Numbered from the stretch's first letter, positions 45,283 to 57,790 are shown. The stretch is DNA of 64,000 nt from Dactylellina haptotyla (GCA_031310005.1 CM062384.1:1178001-1242000); one strand, 5' to 3'. Numbers and translations are program-made. Notes: a model not told the origin generated them from the sequence alone.

Positions 45283-48200
45283 ATGGCGCACAGACAGCTC
45301 ACCGGAAAGGACCCGGACTACGAGTTTATTATGGCACTGGGCCACGGCGGGTTCGGATCGGTCGCTAAAGTCCGCCGCATCAGAGACGGTAAGGTAAGTT
45401 ATGTGTGATCTGACCAAACCCACAACTTGCCAACGAAAACACTGTTAATTATGAATTACTATAAATATTATAGGTTATGGCATGCAAAGCGATTGATTGC
45501 CGGCCTGATCCGAATATTTTCGTATTCGCGACCCGCGAGATAAACACCTGGGCCTCCTTCGCGCTGTCGGAAAAGTACATTGCGAATTTCAGTCAGGATG
45601 TAGCGTGGACTGAGCGGACGAAGACGGTTAGGTTGTATATGGATTTCTACGAGGGTGGGGATTTACAGCGAGTGATTGATCAGTGCAGGCATGAGGATAC
45701 TCTGGTACATCCTTTCATGGCGACTTATTGGTCGATGGAAGTGGCAAGAGGGGTGAAGGCTTGTCATGATCATGGGATTATTCATAGGGACTTGAAGCCT
45801 GCAAATGGTCAGTTTTTGGCTGGAATCTTATCGGGGAAGCTGTGTAAGTAGTTTTGCTAGGGTTGGGACTGATAGTGAGAGGTTATAGTGCTGCTAGCTA
45901 TAGCGTTTAATTATAATGAGATGTTATGGGCGCTGACTGAAGGGCAGGCATTAACTGGTAAGTACCGAGATATTATATTCGAGGTTTTACGATAACTTTG
46001 GATCAGGAACGAATGCTGACGACTAGGCCGTACATTGTATAGACGAGCAGCTAGAACTTGCTAAAGACTACTTGACCTGGATAGAAACTCGCCCTCCCTG
46101 GTGCCACATCACGGATTTCGGGCTCGGCAAGTTCTCGAACGCAGCACATCTATCTGGCAGGAACACTCGCGCCTCATTTATTGGAACAATGGGAACCGCT
46201 GGTTTCATAGCGCCTGAAACTGTTGCAGGTAGCTTGAGTCAAAACTTTTCCATGAAGTCAGACGTTTATAGTTTAGGTTGCTTGCTGTACGCTCTTTGTA
46301 GCTCTGAAGCCCCTCCACCGGCAGGCAGAATACCATTGAGGATACCGGAAGAATTCCCCATTCGCCTGAGAAATATTATCACGCGGTGCACTGAAGCGGA
46401 TCCGACTAAGAGACCGAATAGCAGAGAGGTTGCGAATGAGATCAGTGAGGCTTATGTGGACATTCTCGAAGACCGCAAATTCGGCCAAATGAAATATAAG
46501 CTCGAAAATGCCTGTTCTATCTTTCCGCCCCAACTATCTGGCCCCAAGACTGTCATTATACCTCCGGAAGCCACCCAAACGCCTACTACATTTATTCCGA
46601 TACCCCCCAAAACTGTCCCGGGGTTTATCCCGATATCCCATAGCGAGAGCCTTCCGCCCCAATCATCTGGAAATGAAACCATTCCACTGCCTCAACTACC
46701 AGACGCCGAGGTCAGGATGCCAGAATCCGATGCTATTTCCGTTTGGTCAGATCAAAAAGTACCCATTGTTAATACGAAGGAAGCAAAAAGGTCATCTAAA
46801 AATGGGCTTTTGGGTATGGTGAAAGAGTGGGCTCATAAAATTGATGGGAGGCCTACAGGCATTGAACACCGGAATTTAGATGATCAGAGAAGTCAGGCCC
46901 AGCTTAATGAGGAGCTACGGATTGCATTAATAAAAGGTGATTCAATCTCAATGGATCTTCTCATTAAGGCTGGTGCCAACCCGAGAGCCAAGTTAGTCGG
47001 CGGCAAGTCCTCTATATTCCCTCGACCGAGTATGAAAGTTGGAAACGACGTATTCCACCGGGAATTCGAGGAATTGAAGAGCATTGAAGAACGTCCAGGA
47101 TCCTCTCGTTTGATTCACTTTGCAGTATTTGCAGATTCACCGACATGCTGCGAGGTTCTTCTATCGCATGGCGCGAAGATAGAAAATGACCCTCTGGATA
47201 CCGAATCCGTCCTTAGCCCAGTCATCCTGGCAGCATTATCCCATGCCAGCCTTGTTGTAGAACCGCTTGCTAAGTATGGATACAGTCTGGACGTCTATAA
47301 TAAAAGTACAAAAGCGACTCCACTCATTTTTGCGGCTATGTACGGTCGCAAAGAAGTGATGATAAAACTTCTTGATTTCGGTGCATCACCTATGGGTATA
47401 TCAAAAGAGGATGGAAACAATGCTTTACTGGCGATGATCGAGCTCGATAGAATCGGAATAAGCGAAATGACGGATTGTGCTCGTATATTGTTAACAGCTG
47501 AACCAAAGCTCGTCAACGCGATTAACTTTAAGGGAAATACGCCCATCATGCTCGCCGCCAAACATGCATGCTCTACTTTAGATCGCGATTTGGATTTGGT
47601 TGAGTATTTGATATCCAAGGGAAGCAATCCGTATATAAAGAATTTCCAAGGGAAAGATACTTTCCAATTCCTGGAAGAAGAAAAAGGTGTATTGTTTCCC
47701 AAGCGTGTAAATGAATTGCTCATGTCAACAAGGTTGGAGCCAGAGTCTGCGGACATGGATTTCGTCCCAAACACAGCAGGTGAGCGTCTACCATCAAACC
47801 TAGTAGTAACAGGATCCTAGGCGACAATATTTAAAACAGTACGGGAGGCTGCTACTGAAATTAGTGTCCCAATTCTCTAGGTCATGATAAAAATTACAGA
47901 CGGGTGCGTTCGAAACAGCATAATGCCAACGAGTTTCCCCAAGTACGAAATGAAATCAGTTTCTTAGATTCTGTAGAACAACTTAAAAACGCCGCCAATA
48001 TCGGCGAAGATACCTCCAGAGGGGAACCAGGACACCACAACAATGTCGTCACAGAGACTGTAGAATATCGAAACATGTACCAAGGGAAACCCCAAACTGA
48101 CCTCAACAGCCTGCTGCGCGCCGCTTTGTTTTCAGACAATGCGAACGAAATGGACTACCTCATCAGGGCGGGTGCGGATCCCAGAGCACAAGTGTTTGAT

Positions 48201-48980
48201 GACAATTTGTGGCTTTGCGAATATTCCGAGCTCAAGCAAATGTTTCCGCTTGGGGCGATACTTTATAAGTTCAAAAATTGGGCAAAACCTGCGAGGTTGG
48301 CTCGGTTAATTTCCTTTGCTGTGTATTGGGGACTGGAAGACTGCTGTTACATTCTATTATCGCATGGCGGGGGAGTCTTGAATGATTTACCAGACCCTGA
48401 AAGCAACTTCTACCCAGTGAACCTAGCAGCAATGTTTGGTTTTGCCAACCTTGTGGAACCGCTTGCAAAATTTGGTTACGATTTGAATTTTACAAACAAA
48501 ACTTTGAACGAAACTCCGCTTATATTGTCAGCCACTCGGATTCAAAAAGACGTTATGGGGAAGCTTCTGGAGTTTGGTGCATCACCAAATGTTGTTGATG
48601 GTGCTGGATGCAATGCCCTACACCATCTGATTAACAGTCCGGGGTACGAGATGATAGACAAGCTAACGTGTGCTCGTTTATTACTCGAGACGGAACCCAA
48701 ACTCATCAATGTGCCTAATGGCCTTGGATATACTCCCATTATGTTGGCCCTAGCAAAGTATACAGTGGGCTCCAAGGGGTCTGTTGAATTTATCGACTTG
48801 CTGATTGACATGGGCGCCAATCCTTATGACAGGGGTGGGAGGAGCGGGAATGCATATCAATTAGAGCGCCTGGGTGATAATACACTAATAGCAAAGCCAG
48901 GTAGTGATGTATTCAACTCGTTGGAGAAATCAAAATTTGGTGGATGGAATCCACTTACCGGGCTACTCAACTGGAGATGA
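45283..48980 (+). CDS. Protein kinase with two duplicated ankyrin modules
   Basis: Five exons (45283-45393, 45474-45807, 45889-45957, 46043-47779, 47881-48980) join in phase into 1116 residues. The kinase domain looks active. It has the glycine loop LGHGGFGSV, VAIK-type lysine K42 in VMACKAI, HRDLKPAN with D143, DFGLGKF with D196, and GFIAPET, ending near TKRPNSREVANEI. The order and the CHDHGIIHRDLK motif recall NEK/NIMA-like fungal kinases. A Pro-rich linker leads to an ankyrin-like module (about 459-710). The last splice (GTGAGC at 47780, CTCTAG at 47880) adds a second, homologous module (about 823-1085). Without that intron the frame would stop at 47820, leaving the second half as a separate kinase-less gene. 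I favour the fusion because both sites and phase fit. Role unknown. Confidence 0.8.
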
Positions 48981-49528
48981 CACGCCAGACTAGGATTGAC
49001 AAAACGGACGAAGATGCGGAGCTGGATCAGAGGGCTGTAAGTGACACAAAGTCTCCCAAATGAACACGAGATTGATAAGAGCCTATTTTGATCTCAAGTT
49101 CAGAACTGTAATATAAATATTCATAATTCATAGCATGATGAAGATAACATCTAAAAGAATTTTCATCTTGGAGTATAAACTAGCGAGGTTTACTGAATGA
49201 TAAAAGTAAACAACTAAGAATCAATTACATTCCTAAGGTAGGTACGTATTCAGCAACTCATTTCCTAGTAATTCATTCTTCCTCATCCTGTCGCCGCGGT
49301 CAATCACGGTCACTATCACACTCATATGGGTGAATGCCTCTTTGACAGAAAGACCAGTTTGTTTTCTTCCATATACCATGTAGAACTCTTCCACATTCAC
49401 ATATCTAAAACTCGGATCTCTTCCTACTCTGTACCAAATTTATCATTTTGATCACATCCCTCTAACACCCGAGTCTGCAACTTACCGAACCGCTGTGCAG
49501 ATGGATTCCAACATCTCAGTTTCTGGAC
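48981..49528. other. Intergenic, kinase 3' flank
   Basis: A/T-rich sequence with no supported gene. It lies between the kinase gene and the decayed reading frame that begins at 49529. Confidence 0.4.
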
Positions 49529-50373
49529 CTAAGGTAGTTTCGTCGACGGCCACGGAATATGCCACAATTCCTTTAAATTTAGCAGATACAGATTCCTCAT
49601 GACAACTCGCAAGTCTTTTCCAAAACTTGGTTCTATGTTCAATATGCATTGCAGAACCAGGTCAGTATCCACCTTCACGTTTACGTCCTCAGTAATATCG
49701 CAATCCCCGGTGCAAGGTATCTGCGACCTGTTCCGTCTAAACGGCATCAACATCTGCTTCCTAAATTTTCGCAATTCATCTTTCGACTTTTGCGCAGCAT
49801 AGGTCTATCACCCCTCACGGTTGGATCTATAATATCAAATCGGAAACGGTGAAGAAGGTGCCTATGATTGTGGCGAGGGCGGGAGATCGATTTCCGCCTT
49901 AGATATCCGAGTGAACAGGAAGTTTGTCTATAATCTTCCCAATAGTGTAGAGATTGGAAAACGTGGTGATTTGCGATCCCACCAAATTTCCCCGTCTTCA
50001 ATGATTGATAGGTTGCGGAGTCCTACCCCAGCGAGACCAGTCTTTCTTACACGCGCGATAGGTCACAGACTCCCATAGGGTGTCGTAGCGAAAGTCGAAG
50101 GAAATGTTCGGATCGTTAGTAGATATAGGGAGTAGAATGGGAATGTGTTTTGAGAGCACAGGACTATCGAGGCTTCATGAATTCATCGTGGATTTGTTTG
50201 TTAGCTTGCAGGGTCCAGAGCGACGGTTTTTGGAGAAGGGTCTGATATTTTAGGTTGCCGAGAGTCGGGCCTCCTGGGGATATCTTGGAAATAACTAGTT
50301 ACTGGTACACCAAGTTACGGATTTCGGGAGGGAGGGTTATAAAACTATTGATATTATTATTATTACTATGCAT
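49529..50373 (-). pseudogene. Decayed fungal gene of the LPPEIRNLVYQ (F-box/2EXR-like) type
   Basis: Starting from an ATG at 50373 on the minus strand, the sequence reads NSFITLPPEIRNLVYQ, the opening of a large lineage-expanded fungal family that often resembles F-box or 2EXR proteins. About 150 bases on it reads LQANKQIHDEFMK, a second family hallmark. Coding-like text then continues in shifted frames: SPVLSKHIPILLPISTNDP, then FDFRYDTLWESVTYRAC, then LRNLSIIEDGEIWWDRK, and an 80-codon frame to 49529. At least three frame changes and an early stop interrupt it, so it is not an intact gene unless introns are hidden. The family call rests on two short motifs from memory. Confidence 0.45.
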
Positions 50374-53300
50374 TTGGAAACGAAAGCTAAGGTTTTAGAG
50401 ATGGGAGAATTGATTATCGATTTGGGCGATGAACTGTGCAGTGTGTCCCGCGACTAATCGGGGGGTTCACCACTATTCTATCGAGAATACACAAGTTGAA
50501 ATGTCGGAAGAAGCCTAGTGTTTTTTTTGGCTTCCTGCGCGAGCTTTGGCTTTGTGATGGGGAATTCGAGTTGGGGTGTGTTGATGCAGATGGTTATCAA
50601 ACTCTGGGTGTTACCAGCTAGCTTCCCCACAAATAAGCCAATTATTCCCCAATCATTTGCTAAAAAAGTAGTAGAGTAGGACTCTAATTCCTCCGACCAT
50701 TGGAGATAAGTGCCCGTTCCTAGTCGGAACTCGGCAGCGGTCGTGCATATGTTCAGCTGATTCTTGGAGTTCAAGCGTTCTGGAGTTAAACTATAAGCAT
50801 CTCAAACCGAGATTTCATTTTAGAGCTTGCCGAGGATAGCTCGGACGAGCAGTTTTCAGAATATTTTTTTTTAGAAAAATTCGAGATATGCTTGATCATC
50901 CGCTTCTGTTACCTAGCTACCCGGATATGTATGGTTTTGCAATTTTGTTGAGAAGGTCATTGGTAAAATCAAATCGTCTATGCCAAAATGAACAGTGCAA
51001 ATTTAATATCTCGTTTAGTAGCATCTTAGTATGGGGATACTATTGCATTGGGACTGGGTGAATTGCATTTTGGACATGGGGTTTTGATGGTGGATTATCA
51101 AATCAAACCCCGAAGAAGGCCGAAGTGAGTTGTCAAAAGCTGCGTGATCGGATATCTGTGTATCCAATCCCTCGTCGAGATGATCTTGTAGGTGTCTGGG
51201 TAGACGCTATGGTTGGCTGGTCCGCCGTAACGGCTTTTTTCCTTTGGATACCAAATTTGCAAAACACCAACCGGCTAGATTATTGTCTTTTGCGTCCTCC
51301 TTGAAGCTAGAAGTGGGGCAAGCGAGGAGGGAATACAGCGGACCCTTGATATACGCCCAATTGACATTATTGATGTATGGCTTGGTAAGGCGGACTGGGA
51401 GAACGAAGCGGTTTGCTCCTGCTGCATGCGTCGTCCGGTGTTGAGCGTGTGTGTTGTAGCCAGGGTGGTCCCCAAAACCCCAAGCTGCTGTGCTCCGTTT
51501 GCTAGCTGGTGCCGCTACTGCAGTGAAGCTCCCTCGGTCCCTAACTTAACCTGAGCTGGGTAAGTGGAAGCTAAACGAACAGAGCTGGCTGGAGGCTGGA
51601 GAGCTCCACATTGGCAATGACATCATGGCGCAGGTATGCGGTCGGGACGGCACAGCTCTGTCAGGGCCCAGAACATCAGAGAACTGGGACAGGATGCAGA
51701 CAGAATGGACCCCACCTGCGAAAAGAGTCTGGGATGGGATGAGAATTTAGCTTTCCTTCCACCCTTTCCTCGACTTCTTTTTCTTTGCAAATCATAGATT
51801 TAAAAGTCTCTCCTAATGATGGGCCACGGGCGTGCATGGGCTAATTTGGATTGTGTACTGTTCGTATTTCCCATTGTTCTGTCACCAATCTTTAAACGTG
51901 TAATTAATTCCACATTTAGGATGCGCGCCGGGTACACCGACACGCCTAGTTTGTTGGTGGCTGGCATGGCTTCCCACCGGGGGATTTATTGCATCTTGTG
52001 CTCCATTGCTTGACCTTCTACAGCAGGAATAACAGCCCATCTTAAGGAAACGGTCTTGTATGTGCGTACCGGGTGTTTCCGTGCCAAATGCTTCAGGGGC
52101 CTTGATAGCAGATGCATGAGTCTTGCCATTGTGATTCGATGGGTTGTTGATCCGTGAAACCTCGTTCGCCAAACGAGATGCATGTCCTACACTATGCTAT
52201 CACAGGACGGTGTTTTCTGGCTCGCGAGATCAAAGGAGAAATAGTAGCCGGGTAGGGTGTTAGACGCAGGGATGCGTCGATGCGATTTGCCAGGGAAAAA
52301 TAATCAGATATAGATTAGAAAACATATTTGGTTGAACGTGATGAGAAACACGGTGACATTATAAAAGGATAGCCCAACAGAAAAGGGCGCGAAGGGGGTC
52401 TAGATCGCGTGCAGAATATCTGGATGGCTCGAAACCATGTGCTTCCCGTGTCACCATGCCATTTGCATTTTGCATCCTTCTATATCCCTTCCATTCTCAA
52501 TGTTTCGAGACTTTTGCCTGCCGCCGGCCCCACAGATCGACGGGTGTAATGACACCGTCTTTACTCTTACGGGTAGGCAGCTTGTGTGGGAAAGAGGGAA
52601 TAAAGAAAATTAAAAATAAACATAAAGAATATGAGGGCTACCCATGAGTTTCAGGGTCCGTCTCACCGCTCGTGGAAGGATGCCTGGGGGCGAGTTTTGT
52701 TCTAGAATTTAGGTCGACAGAGGTTTGCGTATAAGGTTTATATTGGGTGCTGTTGGATGACGACGGCGGCGGCTGCGAAGGATAGAGTTGGGGGCAGGAT
52801 GGCGTAACGGGTACTACGACCACTTTCGTGGCAGCCCCGTAAGATTCTTATTACATTAGAAATTAGAATTTCAACATAATGCAATCGATCGGATCGCTGA
52901 GAGTTTAGATCAAAAGGAGATTATATAGCGATCAAAAATCTGATCGAGCGGCCGCGGTCTGTGCTCTCTTTTCTCATTTTGCTACAACTATTGTATTTTC
53001 CTCTTTCTTACTATCGCAGACTCCTCTTCGAATCACCAACTACCTCTGGCAGCGCTCTCGCTTTCTTTCCTTCTACCTTTGTTTTTGCCTCCTTGCGTGA
53101 TTTAGCCGCCCCGCTGCCATTCCGGAACGGCTCTCCTCGCTCTACCGAGAGAAGGGAAGGGAACGAAAAGAAGATAGAGAGAGGGAACAAGTATACGTTT
53201 GGCGTGTAAGTACAACAGACACGAAGCATCTGTCCCCTTCAACACATGTATACACGATACACCAAAACCGCCCCACTTTCTCCCACACATAATCTTTTTT

Positions 53301-54191
53301 TTTTGTGTTAAGCGGCTTTTTTCTCGAAATCAAAGACCACTGTGACTTGCTCGGGACCAGCTGGTCTGCAGGATTGCAAACGACAGAGAAAAGCAATTCG
53401 CGAAAAAGGAAAAGGGTATTTGAGCTAGGTCGGTCAGGTCTGTGCTGTGCCGTTTCCTGCTTACCTTCGGTTTTTTCCCTTGCATGAAGGTGGTAGCTGG
53501 GTGCCTGCCAGGTCTTCTGGCCTTGCCGGCTTGCCAACTTTTATGTGAAGATTCTTCCGCATTTGCTCGATGCCCAGGGACCGGACTGCGAGTGAGCACT
53601 CGAATGGGACCACCGTCGATGCATACTGACGCCGCTAGCCCGTCCTGTCCGGCCGGGTGTGCGTCCCAAGTCCCCTCATTTCCCTTTAGCACGCTGGAGA
53701 AGCTAGTCGTTGGTATACTTTTATATCCGGATCAGCCCTCCTTTCTGGACGTCCAAGGTCCCATTTGCAGCTGCAGTTTACAGTTTCAGCATCTGTTCCA
53801 GCTCGAGTTCCAGTTCGAACGTTCCTGGCCGTCTTGTTTGTTGGTTCTTTTCCATTTCCTTCCGTCCTATCCAGCATCCGTCGTTTGGCCGAAAGGAGGA
53901 GAGCAAAGCGGCCGTACATTTCTCTCCCGCACCGCATTATTAATTTCACACAATAATATTCTCGGTTTGTCCTGACCGGCCCCGCGACCCACCGGGTAAC
54001 GTCATTTGCTGTTTGAGGAGGAGACCAGACCTGATGTTCGGGCGTTTTAGATCCATTTGGCAATAGCTGGCGGCAACCCGCACTAACTCTGTTTGTTCCG
54101 TGCGCACTGGATAGTTTGGTTCACCGAACGGAACGACGACGTTGGTTTGATTGACTGACCGAGTGAGGGGCACCACCATACCATTGCCACT

Positions 54192-54212
54192 ACCACCACC
54201 ACCACCACCACC
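54192..54212. repeat. (CCA)n trinucleotide run in the YPD1 leader region
   Basis: A short run of ACC/CCA units. A second trinucleotide run, (TCC)n, follows at about 54426-54454. Both lie on the sense strand in a C-rich, ATG-free stretch likely to be 5' untranslated region of YPD1. Confidence 0.8.
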
Positions 54213-54473
54213 GCAACACTCGCTCCGAACACACCACCGCATACACACTGGCTACCTCCACCGCCGTCGACCTCGCTCGTCCTGTAGAAGAAGCCGACCC
54301 CGAGACCTGTCTCTCTCCAACACCAAGGTCAAACGCCATAGTCATCCTACCACTGTAGCTCGCTCTCCCCCACCCGGCGATTCCAGACCGTATCTCACCG
54401 CCAAACTCCGCCGTTCCCGAGCCCTCCTCCTCACTCCTCCTCCTCCTCCTCCTCCCCCTTCGCCGGCCCTTCT

Positions 54474-54884
54474 GTAAGTCACCAGCCATCGCTCACGCTC
54501 ACCGCTTCCCCTTTCGCCCACTGGAAGACCTTCTCCCTCGTCTCGTTGCTTCGCATGTGCATTCGTGCGTGCGTGCGTTGGCCGTGGCTTTGGGTGTTTC
54601 GTTATTTTTATTTTTAAGCTTTTGCCATTGCATGTTGGTGTGATTCTCGGGCTACGGTTATGTCATATTCTGCTCTGAGATTTTCATGATCTGGCGACCC
54701 CTCCACCTCGACGCACACACACACACGATGTCTGGCCCCGCTCCCCAAGACGGGATGGTCCCGCTCCCTCTTTTGATTTTCTGCGCGCAGAACACCAGGG
54801 GGATTGCAAGCACATAAATACGTACTCGTAGTTTAGCAGCCTTCAAACTTCTAACATTCTCTGTCACCTCTTTCTATCTCCTAG
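54474..54884 (+). promoter_or_regulatory. YPD1: Predicted 5' untranslated intron of YPD1
   Basis: A strong donor (CTGTAAGTC, GT at 54474) and acceptor (ATCTCCTAG, ending 54884), with CTAAC about 30 bases before the acceptor, define a 411-nt intron. From about 54036 to 54473 and from 54885 to the start codon at 55056 I see no ATG. Several ATGs between these points (near 54556, 54632, 54660, 54687, 54728 and 54754) all fall inside the intron. Splicing would give a leader free of upstream start codons. Confidence 0.65.
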
Positions 54885-55055
54885 GTCCTCACTTCTCCTC
54901 CTTCGTCTCTGTCCTCTGTCGACCACCACCATCTTTGTAAAGTTCTTTCCGAACCGAGTTTTCCGAGATCAAGCTAGTAGCCGAAACTACCTCAGGTAGA
55001 GACTGCGGCTCTTTCACCTTTTAATTTTGTGCCTTCCAACCCAAGAACCGCCAAC

Positions 55056-55741
55056 ATGTCGGACGATGTAAGATCCCCGCTCCCTCACAAACCCATCAAG
55101 TTATTTAAAAAGAGGCGTATATTGTTATATTGAAAGTAGAAAGAACAGCTCAGTAGAACTTATCTTGTGCTAACCACTTAATTCAACCTTCAGGAGAGCA
55201 ATTACCCATCTGACCTTGACGCTGCCAAGGAATTCATCGAAATAGAAACGTTCGAGCAGATACTGGAGATGGATGATGACGATGAAGATAGAGAGTTCAG
55301 CACGGCGCTAGTGGCAGGCTTCTTTGAACAAGCGGAAGCCACTTTCAAATCTATGGATGACGCTTTGTATGTTCTACCTTATCAAATCCCTCTTCCTTCC
55401 GAATGCCTCAGCGTTATGCTTCGAAATCTCAATTCGGTCAAAATAAGCAGCTAATCGGAGTGCTCTTCCTTTCTAGAGACACGAAAGACCTCCCGCAACT
55501 TTCATCCTTGGGTCATTTCTTAAAAGGTTCCTCGGCAACACTTGGCATTATAAAAGTCCGGGATAGGTGTGAAAAGATTCAACACTGGGGTGCCCTGAAA
55601 GATGAAGCTGGGAACGTCGAAATCGATAAGGAAGAAGCACTGAAGCATATCTCAACTACCATTCCGAAAATGAAAGAAGAATACAAGATAGCAAAGATTT
55701 GGTTAGGGAAATATTTGAACATATACGAGGGCCCGGAATGA
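55056..55741 (+). CDS. YPD1: Ypd1, histidine phosphotransfer protein of the HOG-type phosphorelay
   Basis: Three coding exons (55056-55067, 55194-55366, 55477-55741) give 149 residues. The first coding exon is only 12 nt (Met-Ser-Asp-Asp). The HPt four-helix domain shows FEQILEMDDDDEDREFSTAL and FFEQAEATFKSMDDAL. After the phase-2 splice come LPQLSSLGHFLKGSSATLGI with the phosphorylated His75, and VRDRCEKIQHWG. Ypd1 carries phosphate from hybrid histidine kinases to the response regulators Ssk1 and Skn7. It is usually single-copy and essential or near-essential in ascomycetes. Phases and length match the family closely. Confidence 0.96.
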
Positions 55742-56670
55742 GGTAGTAAAAAACCCGGAACGAAGTCTGCTTACCGTTGATTCGATCGAAAATGAAGAGT
55801 GAGAGCTTCTGTTCAACGTTTTCTTCTCTTTATTCTTTCACGCTTTTGATGGTTGGGAAATCGGATAGAAGGGGGAGAGATATGGCTTGCGCATGGCTGA
55901 GATGATGGGGATCCTTTTATAGCAATCACCTGGCGTCTACATCTCACTTTTACTCTTTAAAACGTCATTTGTTTTTGTTTTTCTTGTTTTTCCTTCTTTG
56001 CTGGTTCCCTTGTCCTCCACCCACTTTACATCTCCTTTTCGTCTCTATATTTCTCGCCTCTTTCACCCGGCTTCTTACTATCCCATATCCTATAATATCT
56101 CCATATGGTCGCTCATTCGAGTTTCCTCGATCCCTCTCCTCCCTCCATTTTTTTCATTATACCTTAACTTGCGAGAATCACCCTGTGGGGGTGATGTAGA
56201 AAATATATATAAATTTCCCGGAATCTGATCCGGTGTCCCTCCCGGGGAGGGAGTCGATAAGAACCCACGCTACTATGGCTTGTTGTGGGTGTAATAATTT
56301 GACTGGTAGGAATCGATATTCCTTGTTTGATCACTGGATGGTGTTTTGTTTAGGACCTGCGGAAACCCCCAAAATGTTCCAATAAGACTGTTTGGATGTT
56401 GCGAGATTAATAGATTCTGGGGCTCCGATATTTTTGAGACAAGAATTATTGATGGTTTAAATGCAAACGAATGTGATATGTGTAGATTAAAATGGGATTA
56501 GCACTATTATTACGACTCCTACAGATCTGCAGATGTAAACCAATACAAAACAAAGACCCCACCGGCACCACCGCCTGCACTCCGTATTAAACTAATTCGA
56601 TCCCATTCTTACTATTTCCCTCCCTAGTCCGGGAATCTGTAGGATTCCTGGATATCAAAATACGGATAGC
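55742..56670. other. Intergenic between convergent YPD1 and the secreted-protein gene
   Basis: Over 900 bases with T-rich, low-complexity frames. A palindromic GTGTCCCTCCCGGGGAGGGAGT lies at about 56232-56252 and could form a GC-rich hairpin downstream of YPD1. No gene seen. Confidence 0.4.
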
Positions 56671-57267
56671 TCACTTGAGCTTCTCAGCAACACCAGCCAA
56701 CAATTCCATCACCTGGAACAAATTAAATTATTAGCGTATATTCACTACGAGACGGCTTTTATGGACGCTTGTTCCTGATGAGAGCTCTTCCAGACTTACA
56801 ACCGACTTGGCCTCGTCCGATGTTTCCTGCTTATTGACCAATTTTCCGACGACAGTGTCGGCCATGGCGGCTCCAGCAGCGGCGACCTTCTTCTTTCTCC
56901 TCTTGGCATCCTCCATTCCGTTCCATTTACCCATGACGGGCTCGGCGAATGTGTCCTTTCGCATTACCGCTTCTTCCTCGCCGTCGACTGGGGATTGGCG
57001 GGCGAGTTCTGCAATCATCCTTTGGGTTGCGACGTTGTTGAGAGCGCGGAGGTAGCCGGCGGATGGGGCGAATGGGACGCTCTGTTTTTACATATTTTAG
57101 CAGGGAATTAGTTAGGTGACCGTTCGATTTGATATATATGAAATTATTAGAGCAGATAGATGAGATGTATGAGTACTCACGTTTTCAACGGTGCTGACGG
57201 GTGCTCCGTTGGCGGATGGGATGATTATCGCCAGGAGCGTTGGGATTGCAAAGCGGTAGAAATGCAT
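56671..57267 (-). CDS. Small secreted, cysteine-free protein
   Basis: Three exons on the minus strand (57181-57267, 56800-57081, 56671-56712) join in phase 0 (GTGAGT..ACAG, GTAAGT..CCAG) to 136 residues. The first 21 or so residues, MHFYRFAIPTLLAIIIPSAN, form a clear signal peptide with likely cleavage before APVSTVEN. The mature part reads SVPFAPSAGYLRALNNVATQ, then RQSPVDGEEEAVMRKD, a basic DAKRRKKKVAAAGAA stretch and the end VMELLAGVAEKLK. There is no cysteine. I recognise no family. A secreted effector-like or propeptide-processed protein is possible; the Lys-Arg-rich stretch could be a Kex2-type site. Confidence 0.75.
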
Positions 57268-57790
57268 CGTGAGAGTTATTCGAGATTTGAAGGTATGTCG
57301 GGTCTTTGGATACGTCTGGCAAATTTCGATGACTTGAGAGATTGAAGATGCTGGTTTCAAGACTTCGGAAGGCCGGTTTTCTGATATGGGGCGTAAGTTC
57401 ATATATAAGCATGTTTATTTTTGGTATCGAGGTCGACCTTTGACCTTGGTTGATAAGAACCCGTCGTGGGGAGGGGGATAACCACAAACGGGATGCCAAG
57501 GCCGGGTCCGGTTCTGTTGCTAGGTTTCGAGGTGATATTGAACTAGAATTAATGACTCTGGCTATAGAAACGTCGGATGGGCTGTTCTTTAGCAGTATCT
57601 GGCATGCGGTATTGTCATGTAAACCAATAACGCCAATTTTTGATACTTGTTGTTTTATCTTGTTAGATAGAGCATTACTTGAATTCCACATATATTGTGA
57701 TATTTATATCTTCTTGGCACTGACTTCAATTTTTATTTTATTTGGGATCACGAAATACAGGTATTATTAGTGCTATTCGCTCTCTTCGCT
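57268..57790. other. Intergenic
   Basis: This carries the promoter of the secreted-protein gene and the 3' flank of the ADP-ribosylglycohydrolase gene. A/T-rich in the second half. No gene seen. Confidence 0.4.

Larger units (their letters stand above)
50374..55055. other. Long gene-poor interval upstream of YPD1
   Basis: This is 4.7 kb with no supported intact gene. A minus-strand frame of 98 codons (50478-50774) reads like the end of a gene (FRLGTGTYLQWSEEL) and may be another relic of the decayed family next to it. The plus-strand ORF at 53442-53975 lacks family features. The last kilobase contains simple repeats and the YPD1 leader described separately. Confidence 0.45.

Noticed and set aside
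47904-48980. Second ankyrin segment as an independent gene
   Set aside because: It has no ATG near its open 5' end, and a phase-compatible intron with good sites joins it to the upstream kinase. The fusion model was preferred, though the split model is not excluded.
53442-53975. 177-codon plus-strand ORF upstream of YPD1
   Set aside because: Cys/Pro/Ser-rich chance frame with no motif; overlapping antisense frames are just as long, so coding use is not supported.
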